From assembly GCA_022316685.1 (NCBI GenBank), contig JAKJHU010000039.1, positions 1,116,001-1,180,000 of the forward strand: a stretch of DNA of 64,000 nt, given 5' to 3'. The notes beneath the pieces are model-generated. The model saw only the letters and a list, made by a program, of their open reading frames with translations. It was not told the origin of the DNA and did no database searches. Below, piece after piece: positions 24,151-36,750 of the stretch. Position numbers and translations under genes: made by a program. Position 1 is the first letter of the stretch. Each line of letters begins with the position of its first letter. The stretch is from Progne subis subis (lineage: Eukaryota; Chordata; Aves; Passeriformes; Hirundinidae).

Positions 24151-26395
24151 CAAGCCTGTGCTGGTAGTGTGGCTGTCTCTTAACTCCTTCCCTTCCCTCA
24201 GCTCTCTTCTGGCCCAGCTTAGGTAAAAAGCCTTGACTGCTAAAATTAGTACATATACTGTATTTTAAAGGTGTAGATTTTGTTTTCCTACTTATTTTTT
24301 AACTGATGGGTTATTGGTGGTTCCCAAGGCACTACAGATAGATTGCTTTTCCTGAAATTCTTCTATTCCTTCTGTTAGCAAGAAATTTCTTGTTTTCTTC
24401 CTCAAAAAGTAGCCAATATCCCCTAGATTAATCAGGGAAGCTTTAAATCTAACCCTTTAGTGTCTGCAAAAAATTCTCAATCATTTGTCAGTCTTATACC
24501 AAAAGATCCAGCTCAGGTTATTTCTAGAAAACCATGATGAAATTACTGTCTGATAATAGTGATCAGCAAAATGAAGGCCCATTTGGAGTGTAACAACTGC
24601 TTTTCTTATTCACTCTCCTGAAAATACAGTGCCAAGGTCTGCATGATCAGAAAAACAAGTCACCATCCATTAGTCAGTTCTTACCCATCTTTGTCCCCCA
24701 ATTCAAATGTTCTATTACCAGAACAAAACCTTTTAAAATTATGTATCTGTTTTCTTTATTACACATAATATGGAATTTTATGGAATAGCTAGACCAGGAG
24801 AAACTAAAAACCTGCACTTTCTGAACATGTATCACATTCAGAAGAGCAAGATGCCTGACATTCTCACTTTTTATCTCCAGGCAGATACCAGAGTTAAGAG
24901 TCATGTAGGAGGAAGGAAAACTGGCAGAAGATCTAGATATGAAGATTACCTAGTTCTGTGAGTAAAGACAGAACTTGCATTCCTAAGTACAGGAGGACTC
25001 TGGTAACTTTCCACAGCTAATACTTTTTCAGTAGGCACTTACAGTGTTTTACTACTTTAGGATTTTTCCTGGAGTGTGAAGGGCCTATGTTTAGTGAAGT
25101 TTCTCCTCTTATTGTTTCTGTATTTTTCATCTGCCTTCCCAAATCAATATTCAGCCAAATCCCTGCAAAAAGAGTCTGAAATCTGAATCAGACTTCCTTT
25201 AATTTTTTCTGGCTGGAAACTTTTTTAGTGTCTTAAAGAGGTAATCTTAAGGAGAGGGCTGGGACTAAAATCAGCAACATCTAGCCTGATTTACCTTTAT
25301 AGTTACTTTTACAAAAATGTAAGCAAAAATAGGATACAGGAAGAAAGAATCAGCAGTTCTTGAAGACAAGACTCTCTAATGCTTTCTTGCAAGTTGTGGG
25401 CAAAAGCCCAGGCTATTCTGTTTTATTATGAGATACTCAATTATTGTGTTGGAAGATAACCTTAAAAAAAAAATCACTAAAAAAACATTTCTTCTTCCCC
25501 AATTACCTGTTGCTTATGTATTGGACTACACAGTGCTTGCACACTTTTTCCAGTCTTCTGCAAAGGCTGGGGTCTTTTGTGTGGCAGAGAAAAAAATACT
25601 ACTTTTATGAAATGTTTGCTCATTTGAAGAGGAAGTATTCTCTGCACTTCTTTGAAGGGATTCTTGCAGTCCCTTATCCCTAAAATATTCTGGATTCTAG
25701 GGCAGTTTTGAGATGATAGGCCAAAATATATTAGTCTGCCTTTTCCTTAAGTTTGGTCTTCTCAGAGCCTTTCCATTCCTCCTCAGAAAGGGTACATTTT
25801 CAGTGCTGTTTAAGCACTGCTTAACATTATAAAATCATATCACTGTTGGCAGGAAGTAGTTAAGACAAATAACTTCATCCAAATTTCTTTCCAAGTTATC
25901 AAAAATCTGAGTAAATGTAAAAATCTGTAAATGTATAGTGGAATCTGAGAATGGGTTGCACAATGGTTATATTGTATATCATTGTACTGAGATACCATCA
26001 GAAAGCTGGTGGTAAATTTACTCTTACTACGAAGCAGAAGAAAGAAATCAAGACACACTCTATGAAAGCCAGTCAGCATAGCTGGCATTGCACAATGTAA
26101 ATACAATTTTATTTAACCTGCCGGTTTGTTCTCAGCTGTAAAGCAAGAGGCTATGGAAAGGGTCTCCGGAGAATCAGATGTGCAGATACTTTCCTGCCTC
26201 TGAAATAGACATAATGACCATGCTGATGCTAAGAAGATTGCAGGGACCTTTCTCAGGAGGTGTCTCTGTCCTCTCATATGGGGACAGGTCAGGAGGCAAG
26301 GCCTATACAACTATTATCAGAGATGGTATGGTTGCACTACTTTCCTCGTGTATTAGGTTTATCAGAAAGACTTCATTTTGATCAGATTCTGACCA
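24151..26395. other. No gene recognised
   Basis: AT-rich sequence without splice-flanked frames of note or recognisable repeats. Confidence 0.5.
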
Positions 26396-26492
26396 GTCTG
26401 GTCTAGTTGAACCTGTTCTTGTTCACAGCGTGATGGCTGGATCTGATGACTTTTAAAGATCCCTTCCAACCTAAACTATTTTATGATTCATT
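26396..26492 (+). mobile_element. CR1 LINE, 3'-terminal fragment
   Basis: Contains 'gaccagtctggtctagttga', 'gatcccttccaacctaaac' and the tail 'tattttatgattcatt', all typical of the + strand CR1 3' end. Only about the last 100 bases are present. Confidence 0.75.
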
Positions 26493-27189
26493 AGGCACGA
26501 CTCCTTCCCGAACTTGTCTGAATTTAGTGAGTATGCACTGATCCCTTCTCAGTGGGACAGCTTACTCTGAGTGCTGGGGAAAACTTCCTCATAGCAATTT
26601 CCAGACACTCTAGGTGACAGCCATAACTTTGATTTCCCTCCCAAACCCACTATCCTATTTTCACAGCTAACATTCCTACTAGCAGGGAAACATCAGCTGT
26701 GGCTCTTCATGAGGCCTTAGCTCTTAATTTGGAGCAATTGTTTGGGTGAATGCTTTACTGTGGAACAGAGAAAAAGACAGCTATTTTTTAGTGTTGCTTA
26801 ACTTAATACACACTGTTGTTCATGTTACATTTGTGTTAAATGATACATGTTGCTCCAGGACTTTGTCAAAGCAATCATAAACACACAAGTAATGGAAACT
26901 GTCATTCATTCTGCATTGCCAAAGATAAACAAAGAGATTATTTGCCTCACCTGTCTTGAAACACCCTTATGTTGTATAGTAAGGACTAGAGCATAAAAGT
27001 GTGTGTGTTCAGAACAGTGTCCAAAAGCATTTTTCTCCTTACTGTGGCTACATCTCAGGGAAACATTCCCTGTGGGTGAACACTGACACAGTCCAAGCTG
27101 TAGTAGTACCCTCCTAAAGGACCTTTTACCTTCTTGTGCTTCAGTTTTTCAAGTCTTGACAAGCCTGTGGGTCGTGTTGTTTGGTACAG

Positions 27190-27250
27190 GAGATTGTCCC
27201 ACTTTGAGTGGGGAGTTGGACCAGGTGACTTCAGAGGACCCTTCTGACAT
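27190..27250 (+). mobile_element. Probable CR1 3' remnant
   Basis: 'agttggaccaggtgacttca' followed by 'gaggacccttctgacat' resembles the CR1 phrase 'ggttggactagatgacctc...ggtcccttccaacc'. It is short and diverged, with no octamer tail. Confidence 0.35.
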
Positions 27251-28766
27251 TTTTTTAATTTAGTAGTCTTTGACTTATTACCTGTCAGCATAAGGGCAAC
27301 ATTTGAGCAGAGAATGTGATATTCCAAATAAAGCATACAGACTATCAGGAAATTCTGGTCTCTGTTTAGGGGGAAAAAATGTGGATGGAGTTGAGGCAAT
27401 GAAGAGACTAGTTTTTAAAGGAATGAACCAATTTGTGGATTAGATAAAGAAGGAGGGTCTGAAGGCTAGGATCCAAGGACTGCTCACCTACACTATATCA
27501 AGTACTCAATAAGTAAAATGAAGGAACAAAAGACTGCACTAAGTTTTGACAGCCCTATTCTTGATTAGTACATTTCTGTTACAGCTAGAGGAGCACTGTC
27601 AGAAGCTTTCTAGAATTATTATATTGACTGGTGCCAGCACTATTTTAATTATTGCAGTTGAGTCACAGATGATTGAATTTTAAGAATTGAACTGCATCCA
27701 TACCTTTCTATGACAACTCTCCCTTTGCTCTGGTGGCTAGAAAACTTCAGAGTGGTCTGAGCTCTTAGAACAAGAGAAACCACATTATTCTGTTCTATAA
27801 CCTCACTGCAATAGGCTCATAATTAAGCTTTCTGTGGAGTCTGAAGGCAATTACAGAATCTGTCCTTTTTTTTTCCTTGGCATTCATAACCTGCACGCTC
27901 CAATTTTGCTGCCTAGTTGACAAATTTATTTTCTTCACCTGTTGCATAATACACACCTGGAGGTATATCCACATCTGTAGAGGTATGTGGCAAGATAATC
28001 ATCTTAGCATGCAAACAGGTGATCTTTGACAAAATCATGACCCTGGCTTGACTGAGAAATGCTCCTAAAGCTGGGAAAAACTAAACCTTTCTTTTTCTGG
28101 GACCCTAATGTGTATACTTTGGGCTTTTGGAAGCACTCTTCTAGACATTGTTTCCATCAAGGAAGAAAGTAATTGTTCTTGTCTGTCATGGCCACTGATA
28201 TGCTCATTGTGTGGTACTCACCATCAAGCACGAAAAGGCAGCAGCCCCAGCATGTGTGTGGGGGTGTGTATAGACTTTCCACAATGCAACAGTATTTTGC
28301 TCCCTGTTTCAGGTTACCAGGGCAGAACAAATCTTCTTTGTGAGAAAAGGTAATGATGGTGCCCCAGTTTTGCAGCTGCTGTACTGTGTGGCTGCACAGG
28401 CTGGGGCTAAGAACAGCATAAAACCCCTCTTTCTCCCTCATGAAAGTGAAAACCAGAGCTGACCCTCTCGTGCAGATGGCTGGGTCTTATTAACTCTGGC
28501 CTTTCAGGAGGGGAACTATTGAGAACCAAGAAAACCACATCATGAGAGTGACAGAGAAGTAGGGAGGGGAGATGTGCAGATCAGCCACAAAAGCCCAGCT
28601 GACAGAGAATCTGCAACCTACTTCACCTCTTGCTGGAGTTTAACAATATTATCACCAAATGTTTATTTCTAATATCCAACTGAAGTTTCTCGTTGTAGCA
28701 TACACACATCATTTCTCATTCCTTCCAAAGAAAAGAGATTATTTCCTTTTCTTTGCAAAGGTATCT

Positions 28767-28807
28767 TTTACTTGAAGACTTATGTCTGTTTACTTGAAGA
28801 CTTATGT
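28767..28807. repeat. Direct duplication of 19 bp
   Basis: TTTACTTGAAGACTTATGT occurs exactly at 28767-28785 and again at 28789-28807, separated by three bases. It looks like a recent local tandem duplication. Confidence 0.9.
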
Positions 28808-29078
28808 TATGTTTCCTATCATTCTTCTCTTCTTTAAACCTAAGAACTTCAGCTTTTACATTTCTTCTTCAAGATCTTAAGGGAAGGAAGTAATTAAAGC
28901 AGGAAAATAAAATGGAACGTAAATTTTTCCAAAGGTAGATAGTTCTGTACTGATCTGATACCTTTGATAAAAGAAATTATCTAGTTAAGAGGAATACTAT
29001 TGATTTAATTTTCTTCACCTCCAGAAGAAAAAGTAATACATTACCAGTTTGGAAATCTTGCAGCTGAAAGCGCTTCTG

Positions 29079-29203
29079 ATGAACACAGCATCTTCAGAAC
29101 ACAGACAAGAAATTGATGCATGGTGTGATCGAAATGAAGGATTGAAAGACGATGTAGACAGCAGATGTAATGTCAGACTTCTGAATATAATGATTATAGC
29201 AAG
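29079..29203 (+). other. Candidate first coding exon of an unidentified gene
   Basis: An ATG at 29079, with an in-frame TAA upstream at 29034, opens a frame of 41 codons plus two bases that runs into the strong donor ag|GTAAGAC (29204). Possible acceptors upstream are 'ttttcttcacctccag' (ending 29024) and 'tcttgcag' (ending 29063). The peptide is charged (MNTASSEHRQEIDAWCDRNE...). The next candidate (30657-30759) joins in the correct phase and the combined 76 codons have no stop. I recognise no family. Confidence 0.3.
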
Positions 29204-29476
29204 GTAAGACTGCAGTTATTAAGGTCTGAGGAGAACATTGTGAATAACTGGTGTGTGGAGGGTAACAGTCTAATTATGAGTTTTATTTTTCTGAGCCATA
29301 TTAACTGAGGGACCATGGAGGTTTCTATATTCTATTTTTCTTTTTATGTTCTTGATTGAATATTGCTTTTTTTATGTGTAGCAAGTGTATGTTACTTTCC
29401 TTCCTTCCTCCTATCAGGAGTGAATATATTTCTCTTCCAAATTCAGATCACAGCATCAACAGTTTTGTTTTGAGGT

Positions 29477-29512
29477 CATGTGTGTGTGCATGTGTGTGCA
29501 TGTGTGTGTATG
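29477..29512. repeat. Interrupted (TG)n microsatellite
   Basis: CA/TG repeat with 'gca' interruptions: blocks of TGTGTGTG separated by CATG. About 36 bp. Confidence 0.9.
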
Positions 29513-30656
29513 TTTGGCTGCTTTTGTTCATTCAGGTTCTTTTCAAGATTTTTGAAGGAGTATGATCATAAAATAATGAGAACAAACCTTATGACCTTTT
29601 GCATTGGTCATTTAAATAATGAAAAATTTAAATAGTTTCGAGTTATGGAAAAGTCAGCTGGCATATCAACCATCCAATTATTAAGAGCTTATGCAGAGAA
29701 TGCAGCCTGATTGCTGTTCCTGCTATCTGCTTCCAGAGGTCTTGCTGGTCTTTTATTAGGAAACTCTGTCACTTCAGCTATTTGCCTCGACACTCAAACA
29801 TATCAGTAACATATATGCGTATTATTGTAGTTTTATTTTTACATGGAAAATCTTATCCCTAGATCAAGTGCTGAAGATCACCCTGTTTGACTGTGACCAA
29901 GATTTTTCCCCGCCATATGTTTGTTTGAGACACACCTGCACTTAGAAATTTATCTCCAGGAGATTTAAGTATGTATCACCCATTTTCATCAGTTTACTTG
30001 GGACAAATAATACAGTGGTTTGCATGTAACTGATATTATTATGTTTCTGAACAACCATGTAAGTATGTTAATGTTTATCCACATATGGAGGTAAAGGATA
30101 TACAGTTACTCCTACTTTAAACTTGTACAACTTTTTAGTGTTTTAAGAATTTATTTCTTATAATCTTTCCCAAATTTGGTTGTTCAGATTAAAAATGTTT
30201 GATTTTCACATATTACTTTTTTGCAATTAAAACTAAGTTTATTTGATATTTTCAAACCAAAATCAAGTGTACTCTATTGCAGGTCACTGTGTTAGAAGAT
30301 AAAGGATAAAAGAGTGTAATGACTAATGCCTGCTACAAGTCATCATATGACAAGAGAGCATGCATTCAGCTCTCTAGGCTCCAATGTGTTATATTCTGGG
30401 AAAATACTGCATTTCAAATACTGAATGAAACTGAAACTTTTCCCTGTGATACTGATATATGCTTTTTCCTTCTTGTACTTCAGCTTTTGTACTTCTGTTT
30501 GTACTTTATGGATGATATTGAAGATTATCATCATGGATGATATGAAGATATCATAAAAATAACCAAAATAACTGAAATGTGTTTATGTAGAGTACATTTC
30601 AAAGTTACCATCTGCTCTTGATCTTCTTTTATTCCTGTCTGTGTTCTACTTCACAG

Positions 30657-30759
30657 AGCAAAATTTGATGACAGAAGTTGGATCAATCTGTCTGGAGAAA
30701 TGTTTAACAAGACTCCAGGTCTGGTGGTTGAGTTTTCACAAACTCAAGCTGGAAAAAAG
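30657..30759 (+). other. Candidate coding exon, phase-matched to 29079-29203
   Basis: Follows the good acceptor 'ctgtgttctacttcacag' and ends at aag|GTGACA. One base completes the split codon AG|A, then 34 codons are open (RAKFDDRSWINLSGEMFNKT...). The frame stays open past the donor for 15 codons, so a terminal reading is also possible. The intron between the pair would be about 1.45 kb. The phase agreement gives some support, but the family is unknown. Confidence 0.3.
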
Positions 30760-32594
30760 GTGACAATTTTTATTAGGAAATACTCAAATGATGGAGAATT
30801 AAGGTAGAAGAACAGAGGATAGATTCTTTATCATTAAAAACATTTTAATGAGGGTTGGATACTTTTCAGAGAAGTGTGTTTTAGTCCAAAAATATCTATC
30901 TATGTGTATCTATACAATCTATATGTCTTTCAAGTGGTAACTTAATCAGATGTGAATTCTGCAAGAGATTAGCCTAGAAAATCAGAGTCTCTTGCCCCAT
31001 TAGATCTAGAAATATTTTCCCCAAACCAAAGCTTTCAGTAATTCTGCTAAGAAGCTCTCACAAATCTGTGATGTGAACCAGGAGGGTACAAATACTGTTC
31101 TGGTCATGGATCTTCATGATACTACATCTGAATTGGGGTGCTTTATATCTCTCTAAAAAGTCTCTTAAGTCAGTGACAAGTTGGATTTTCCAAATTTGCA
31201 GAAGCTGTGGGACATTGTAACACAGGGCAACACAATTGAAAACAAGAGCAGTTTTTTCCTTTGCTATACCTTCTTTTCCCATCATAGGTAGAAATAGAAG
31301 TAAATTAAAAAAAAACAAACAACTCCATCAGAGAGTTGTTTTAAAAGGACTGAGGTAGAAAAATTCTTTTCAGTTTGCACCATGTTATTCTGTAAAAATA
31401 TCAACCTTTGCTTATTTCTCTCACATCTGCAACATGATCTTATTCCTTTCCTGTACCACAAACATGTTGCCTCATTCTTTTAATAAAAATATGAGAGTAA
31501 GGACATCCCCCTTATTTCTCTAATGCTGAAATGTTGGAAGCTTCTGCTTAGCCTTCCCAATAATGAGCACACTCCATCAAGGTTAGTTTGTTCAATCAGC
31601 AGTACTCCTTTTTTATTAAGGCCTCCTGGGTAAGTATTGTGTTTCTGTTAGACAAACAAACAGGAAAAATTATATTTTGATTCTTCTCTAGGTATTGCAC
31701 CCCTAAATAGAGTCGTAACTGAAAATTATTGTCTGTATATCATACTTCTGTCACAGTTGCTTTTGTTGATAGTTTAACTTCCAAAGATAATGTATAACTG
31801 ATGCACTTGCGATTTTATTTGATAAAGTGTTCGCCTCAGGGTACAGTACAAAGATATCTGCAAATTATTAAAACTTAAAATCATAGTAATTGTGATTGGA
31901 TAATATAGTCAATATGCTCCGTGATTCACCAGAGGATTCATAAGTCAGTGTCAACAAACGAAACTGAGAGGCAAACTCCAGTGAGCTACTGTTGGTTTTC
32001 TTCCATTCTGTTTAAATGTACAGTAGGTAACACAATGCTATACCTGCAGAAAACATAAGATCAGCAAATTTAACAAGGAGTCACTTGCACTTTTGCAGTT
32101 TTTAATCCTAACTATACCACTCTTAGGCTTTACAGGAATTGAAGAAATCAGACTCATACTGTGGACTTGGTTAGAATGTTGCTCTTCTCTTTGGATAGAT
32201 GAATATTAGTGATATATGTCTATATATAATGTGACATATATATGTGATATGTGTCTTTAGGCAGTCACTGTGGTCTAGTGATGTGGTCTGATTTTCTTCC
32301 AAAATAGACACCTAACTCTATTGCAGACTGCAGAGTCTCACTTTTGAGGTACAAATGAGGATGTGAAATGAACTAAAAGACAAGCCCGGGCAAAGCTGCT
32401 GATGCAGAACTGCAAGGCATTACTGTGACTCAAATGAAACTTTAAAATTTTATGAGCTCAAGGCTCAAAGTCCAGCTTATTTATTCTAATCTGCTTCCTG
32501 CTCATGACAGAGGTGCTGCCACGATGCACATCTTGCTGTGCATAGGATAAGCCCATCTTCTATTTGCATATGTGTTAGAGTTGAACAACTGTTT
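30760..32594. other. No gene recognised
   Basis: AT-rich sequence. A short TATA/ATGTG-rich tract lies at about 32210-32262. No supported coding interval. Confidence 0.5.
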
Positions 32595-33485
32595 TCATAG
32601 AATCATAGAATTGTTTGGGTTGGAACAGACCTTAAAGATCATCTAGTTCCAACTACCCTGCTATGGGCAGGGACACCTTCCACTAGATCGGGTTGCTCAG
32701 AGCTGCGTCCAACTTGGTCTTGAACACATCCGGGAACGGGGCATCCACAGATTTCTGGGCATCCTCTTCCAGTGTCTCACCACCCTTATAATAAAAACAG
32801 TTTCCTCATACCTAGTCTAAATATACCCTCTTTCAGTTAAAAGCTCCTTGTCCTATCACTACAAGTCCTATTGAAAAGTTTGTCCTCATCTTTCTTATAA
32901 GCCCCCTTTAGATACTGGAAAGTTGCAACTGAGTCTCTCCTGAGCCTTTCCTTCTCCCTGAATAATGCCAACCCTCTCAACCTGTCTTCACAGGAGAAAT
33001 GCTCCAGCCCTGTTCCAATCATCTTTGTGGCCCTCCTCTGGACTCAGTCCAATAGGTTCATGTCCTTTCTGTGTTGGGATCTCCAGCACTGAATGCAGCA
33101 CTGCAGGTGGGGTCTCACCAGAGCAGAGCAGAGGAGCAGAATCCCCTCCCTCGCCCCTCTGGCCACGCTGCTTTGGATGCAGCCCAGGATACAATTGGCT
33201 TTCTGGGCTGCAAACACACCTTGCTAGCTCATGCCCAGCTTCTCATCCACCAACGTCTCCAAGTCCTCCTCATGGCTGTTATCAGTCATTCCATGCCCAG
33301 CCTGTCTTTGTACTTGGCGTTGCCCCAAGCCAGGAGCAGAACCTTGAATTTGGCCTTGAAAACTCCATGACATTTTCACAGCCCCACTTTTCAAGTCTGG
33401 CAAGTCCCTTTAGGTGGCTGGGGCTCCAGGCATCCCCTCAAGAAGGGATATTTCATAGTATCATCAGTGAGCTGCGAGAGAGCTA
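32595..33485 (-). mobile_element. CR1 LINE, 3' fragment of about 0.9 kb, well preserved
   Basis: Starts 'catagaatcatagaattgtt' and follows the CR1 consensus in reverse complement: 'gaacagaccttaaagatcat', 'gggacaccttccactagatc', 'gtggccctcctctggactc', 'gatgcagcccaggatacaat', 'tctcatccaccaacgtctcc', 'agaaccttgaatttggcctt'. The minus-strand element is 5'-truncated on the right. The 173-codon frame across it (32965-33486) is an artefact of the antisense strand and not a gene. Confidence 0.95.
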
Positions 33486-34385
33486 AGGACAGATACTTTG
33501 AAAAGATTTCCAAATGCATTCTATTCACGTATTTAATTCCTTTTTCTCTCTTCTTCAATCCTTCTATTAATGTCACTCAGGGTGAATCCAATGCATGCAC
33601 TTTCATCTCCCTAAATACTTCATATATGTACTTTTGTCCATCCTTAGGTCACCAAACAGCTCTTGGCACCCAGACAGGCTAGAAGTGAAATGATTGCATA
33701 CCATTCCAGGATAGGTAGGAATCAATGTATTTGACATCAGCGACTGAAATGTCTCAGACAGACTTCTGTGAGCTTTGAGTCAGACATTTTTTGCAGGGAA
33801 ATTAAAAGGTTGCCTAGTGCAGGGACAGGGCATGGATGAAGGAAATTATTTAAAATCAAGGAAGTTTTAAAAATAAAGGTAAAGGTCACTCAGCCTAAAT
33901 ATTTTCTTCCTTTTTCCAGAAGTCAAATAATGGTAAGGAAAAATTCAAACTTACTTGCTGAAGAGAGACCACAATGTGCCATGTTGTATGTATAGTAGTC
34001 AAGGATACACCTCCTTTTTATCTGAGCCAAAGCATTAAGTAATCAGAAAGCAGTAAACTCAGCCAGAGTTCCACAAAACTGTATCCAGCGGGAGGCTCCA
34101 GAGACAGAAAATGTTGTAGAGGTACTTATTTTTATCTATTCCTTTTAGAAGAGTAGGAAGATCTTTTTTTTTTTTTTTCAATCTACTAGGTGTTTTGTTA
34201 GTAAATGAAAACTTTTGTGTTTTGTGTTTGTGTTTTAAAAGATAACGAGTTCTGGTTTTAGATTTAGTGATGTCAAAGGCGATTGGCTTTTCAACTGTCC
34301 TCTTCACAGATACAGATACAGAAATAATTTTGCACTTAACACTTTCATGTAGTTTGTTAGTTTTTTGTTATGTTACCTTAATTGT

Positions 34386-34413
34386 GGGGGGGGGGGGGGG
34401 GGGGGGGGGGGGG
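34386..34413. repeat. G28 homopolymer with G-rich tail
   Basis: 28 consecutive G, followed to about 34438 by GGGG-T-GGG-TA-GGGG-T-GG type sequence. The stretch can fold as a G-quadruplex and is likely to be length-variable or mis-sized in assemblies. Confidence 0.9.
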
Positions 34414-35889
34414 TGGGGTGGGTAGGGGTGGTTGGGGGAGAGCACAGAATTTAAGCCAGATATCCAGGATTAATCCCTATTATCCAGGAAATAATATGTA
34501 TAACTATCCATGTAAAGGAGATACACAAATCACAAAAAAAGCTGAATGCTTTTTAGAGAATAGATTTAAAGTAGTAGTTTAAAGGAGAAATGTGGATATT
34601 GATGTAGTCTGATTTGAACTTCATGGGTTATTACACTCTACATTTTCCGTATTTTTTTTTCTGCCTGCTTTAACAAAAACAGAACACAATCTTGTTTAAC
34701 TTCTTCAGTTTCTTCACTGATATCTTAAAATCATGGCTTCAAAACTCTAGAAAAGCCTCTTAATGCAAGAGATTTTTCACCCTTGCAAATTTCTGAATTT
34801 TTTTAATATCAGTGGGATATATGAACCTATTTTTTTACTCGTGCAAGGACTCTTATTCATGAAAACCTACAGCAAATACGAAAGTGTTCACGAGTTTCTT
34901 TTACTGTCATTTCATTTTTGAGATTATTTCTAGAATACTCTTTTCCTTTTGGATTCTCACATGCCAAAACTTGCAGCTGCTTGGGAAATCTTTCCACAAT
35001 AAAAATCCTAAACTTCTGAGTACTTTTACCTGTAGGATAAGTTCTACTACATTATTTTGGAAGCAGTAAACTGATTTTTTTTTTTTTTTTCAGCTCTTGT
35101 AACATTTGCATGGGGGTTGTCAATTGACAATACAAATTAATTAATAGCTTCTTCTATTTCTTCTATTTCATACTCTGCTTTATTTTTTAAAAAAATTTTG
35201 GCCTTTTGAAAAATACAAGTAGTTCTAAATTTGAAGCAAAGAAAACTGAAATTAGAGATCACCTTGTGGGTTTTTTCCCATTTGGGCTTCATATATACTA
35301 CAAGTGCTTCATCAGTTTGACATTCTAGTGAAGTATTGGCAGATTTTCTAAGTATGTAAATGTGTAACAGAGACATGCTTTATACATTTAGTCATTTCTG
35401 CATGGTCAAAACAAGAGAAAGCTCTAAAAGTGGTACTGAATTGTGACTATGCAAAAGGCTTCTGCCATTTTCCTCGTTCCTGTAGAAATTCCTCATTCTG
35501 CCCTCCCGTGATGAGTGAGCCCTGGTTAGTCACATTTGTATAGCCCATACTATGGTAACATAACATGATAGAAGGTCCTGTCTCTATATAACTATTTGAA
35601 GGGTCATTAAAAGCCATATTTTATCTGTATTACTATATTCAGGCTGAAGTAGGATCTGAGGGGGAAGAAAATACAGTGAAGAGTCAATAATTTAAAAAAT
35701 TATGATCTTTCCAGACAGTTTCATTGCAAGACTTCATGCAGAACTGCTTTTCCAAGGCTGCATTAGTTATCTGAAATCCAGAATAGTTATCTGAAATCAA
35801 TCTGGGTTTTTATAATTTAGCGTGAAAACTTCGATAAATGTAATTTTTGTGGAGAGGTAAGATGGGGCATCTAAATTATACGACAGGAT

Positions 35890-36750
35890 GAACCACAGAC
35901 TTAAAGAAAAGGAGACTGGAAAAGACCTCAAGACTTCATCTTGTGCATTCTGAAGCTCCAAAAGAGAATCAACAGTACCTCAGAAATGAAAAAGTATCTA
36001 GTTGTCTTTATTGTTAATAAGACTTTCTCAATATTTAGCATAACCTCCAGTGTCATAGTTTGAACCCATCACTTTATCCACTATAGATTAAAAAAAATGT
36101 AATTCCCTCCTTATCTCCCTAGTGGTAACTTATGTAGATGATAGTTTTTGTGTGTTTAGTTGTCCTTCTGTTCTTTAAACTGAGTAACCCAATTTCTTTC
36201 AATCTCTCTTGTGGCTTTTCTTTTTTTTCCAAGACAACTGACCATTTTCTTTGCTTTTCTCTGGACTCTTTCCAGTTGGTTGCATTCTCTTGGAACAGTT
36301 TTGCTTGAACAGGACATGGTGCTACTGGTTGCTATGCTAGACAGAAATATAATAGGAGGTATTCCTTAATGTTAATATAAAATAAAGAAGTTTATCTTCC
36401 TGATATGCAGTTTGCATTCTCAATATGATGAAATGCTACTTATTTGTGAATAATCTGTGACTGACTAGTACTCCTCTTATCCTTTTTTTTTTTTGCAGAA
36501 TGGCTGCCACATTTTTATGAACTATTATTAGAACCTGACACTTGTAAACACAGGTGCATTGCAATGTGTTTTCTCTTACAGATAATTTATCTTATTTGTC
36601 AAAAGCATTCTGATTTTAATGTATCATGCAATGAGTTTACTGTTCACATGGGCTTATTGTTATCTGTGAGGTGGAAGGATTATTCCTTTATCCAAATCAT
36701 TAATGACCTGCACCATTGCTCAGCCCAGAATGGACCCAGCTAGAATCTTA
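35890..36750 (-). mobile_element. Eroded CR1 LINE (old copy)
   Basis: Recognisable pieces remain: 'ctttgcttttctctggactc' and 'tttccagttggttgcattct' (36255-36285) and 'cattaatgacctgcaccatt ... cccagaatggacccagc' (about 36698-36740), all CR1 3'-region wording on the minus strand, with 'ggaaaagacctcaagacttc' near the left end. Intervening sequence is strongly diverged. This is an older subfamily than the copy at 32.6 kb. Confidence 0.4.

Noticed and set aside
32965..33486. 173-codon + strand frame
   Set aside because: Antisense of a CR1 element; follows the CR1 consensus rather than a host gene.
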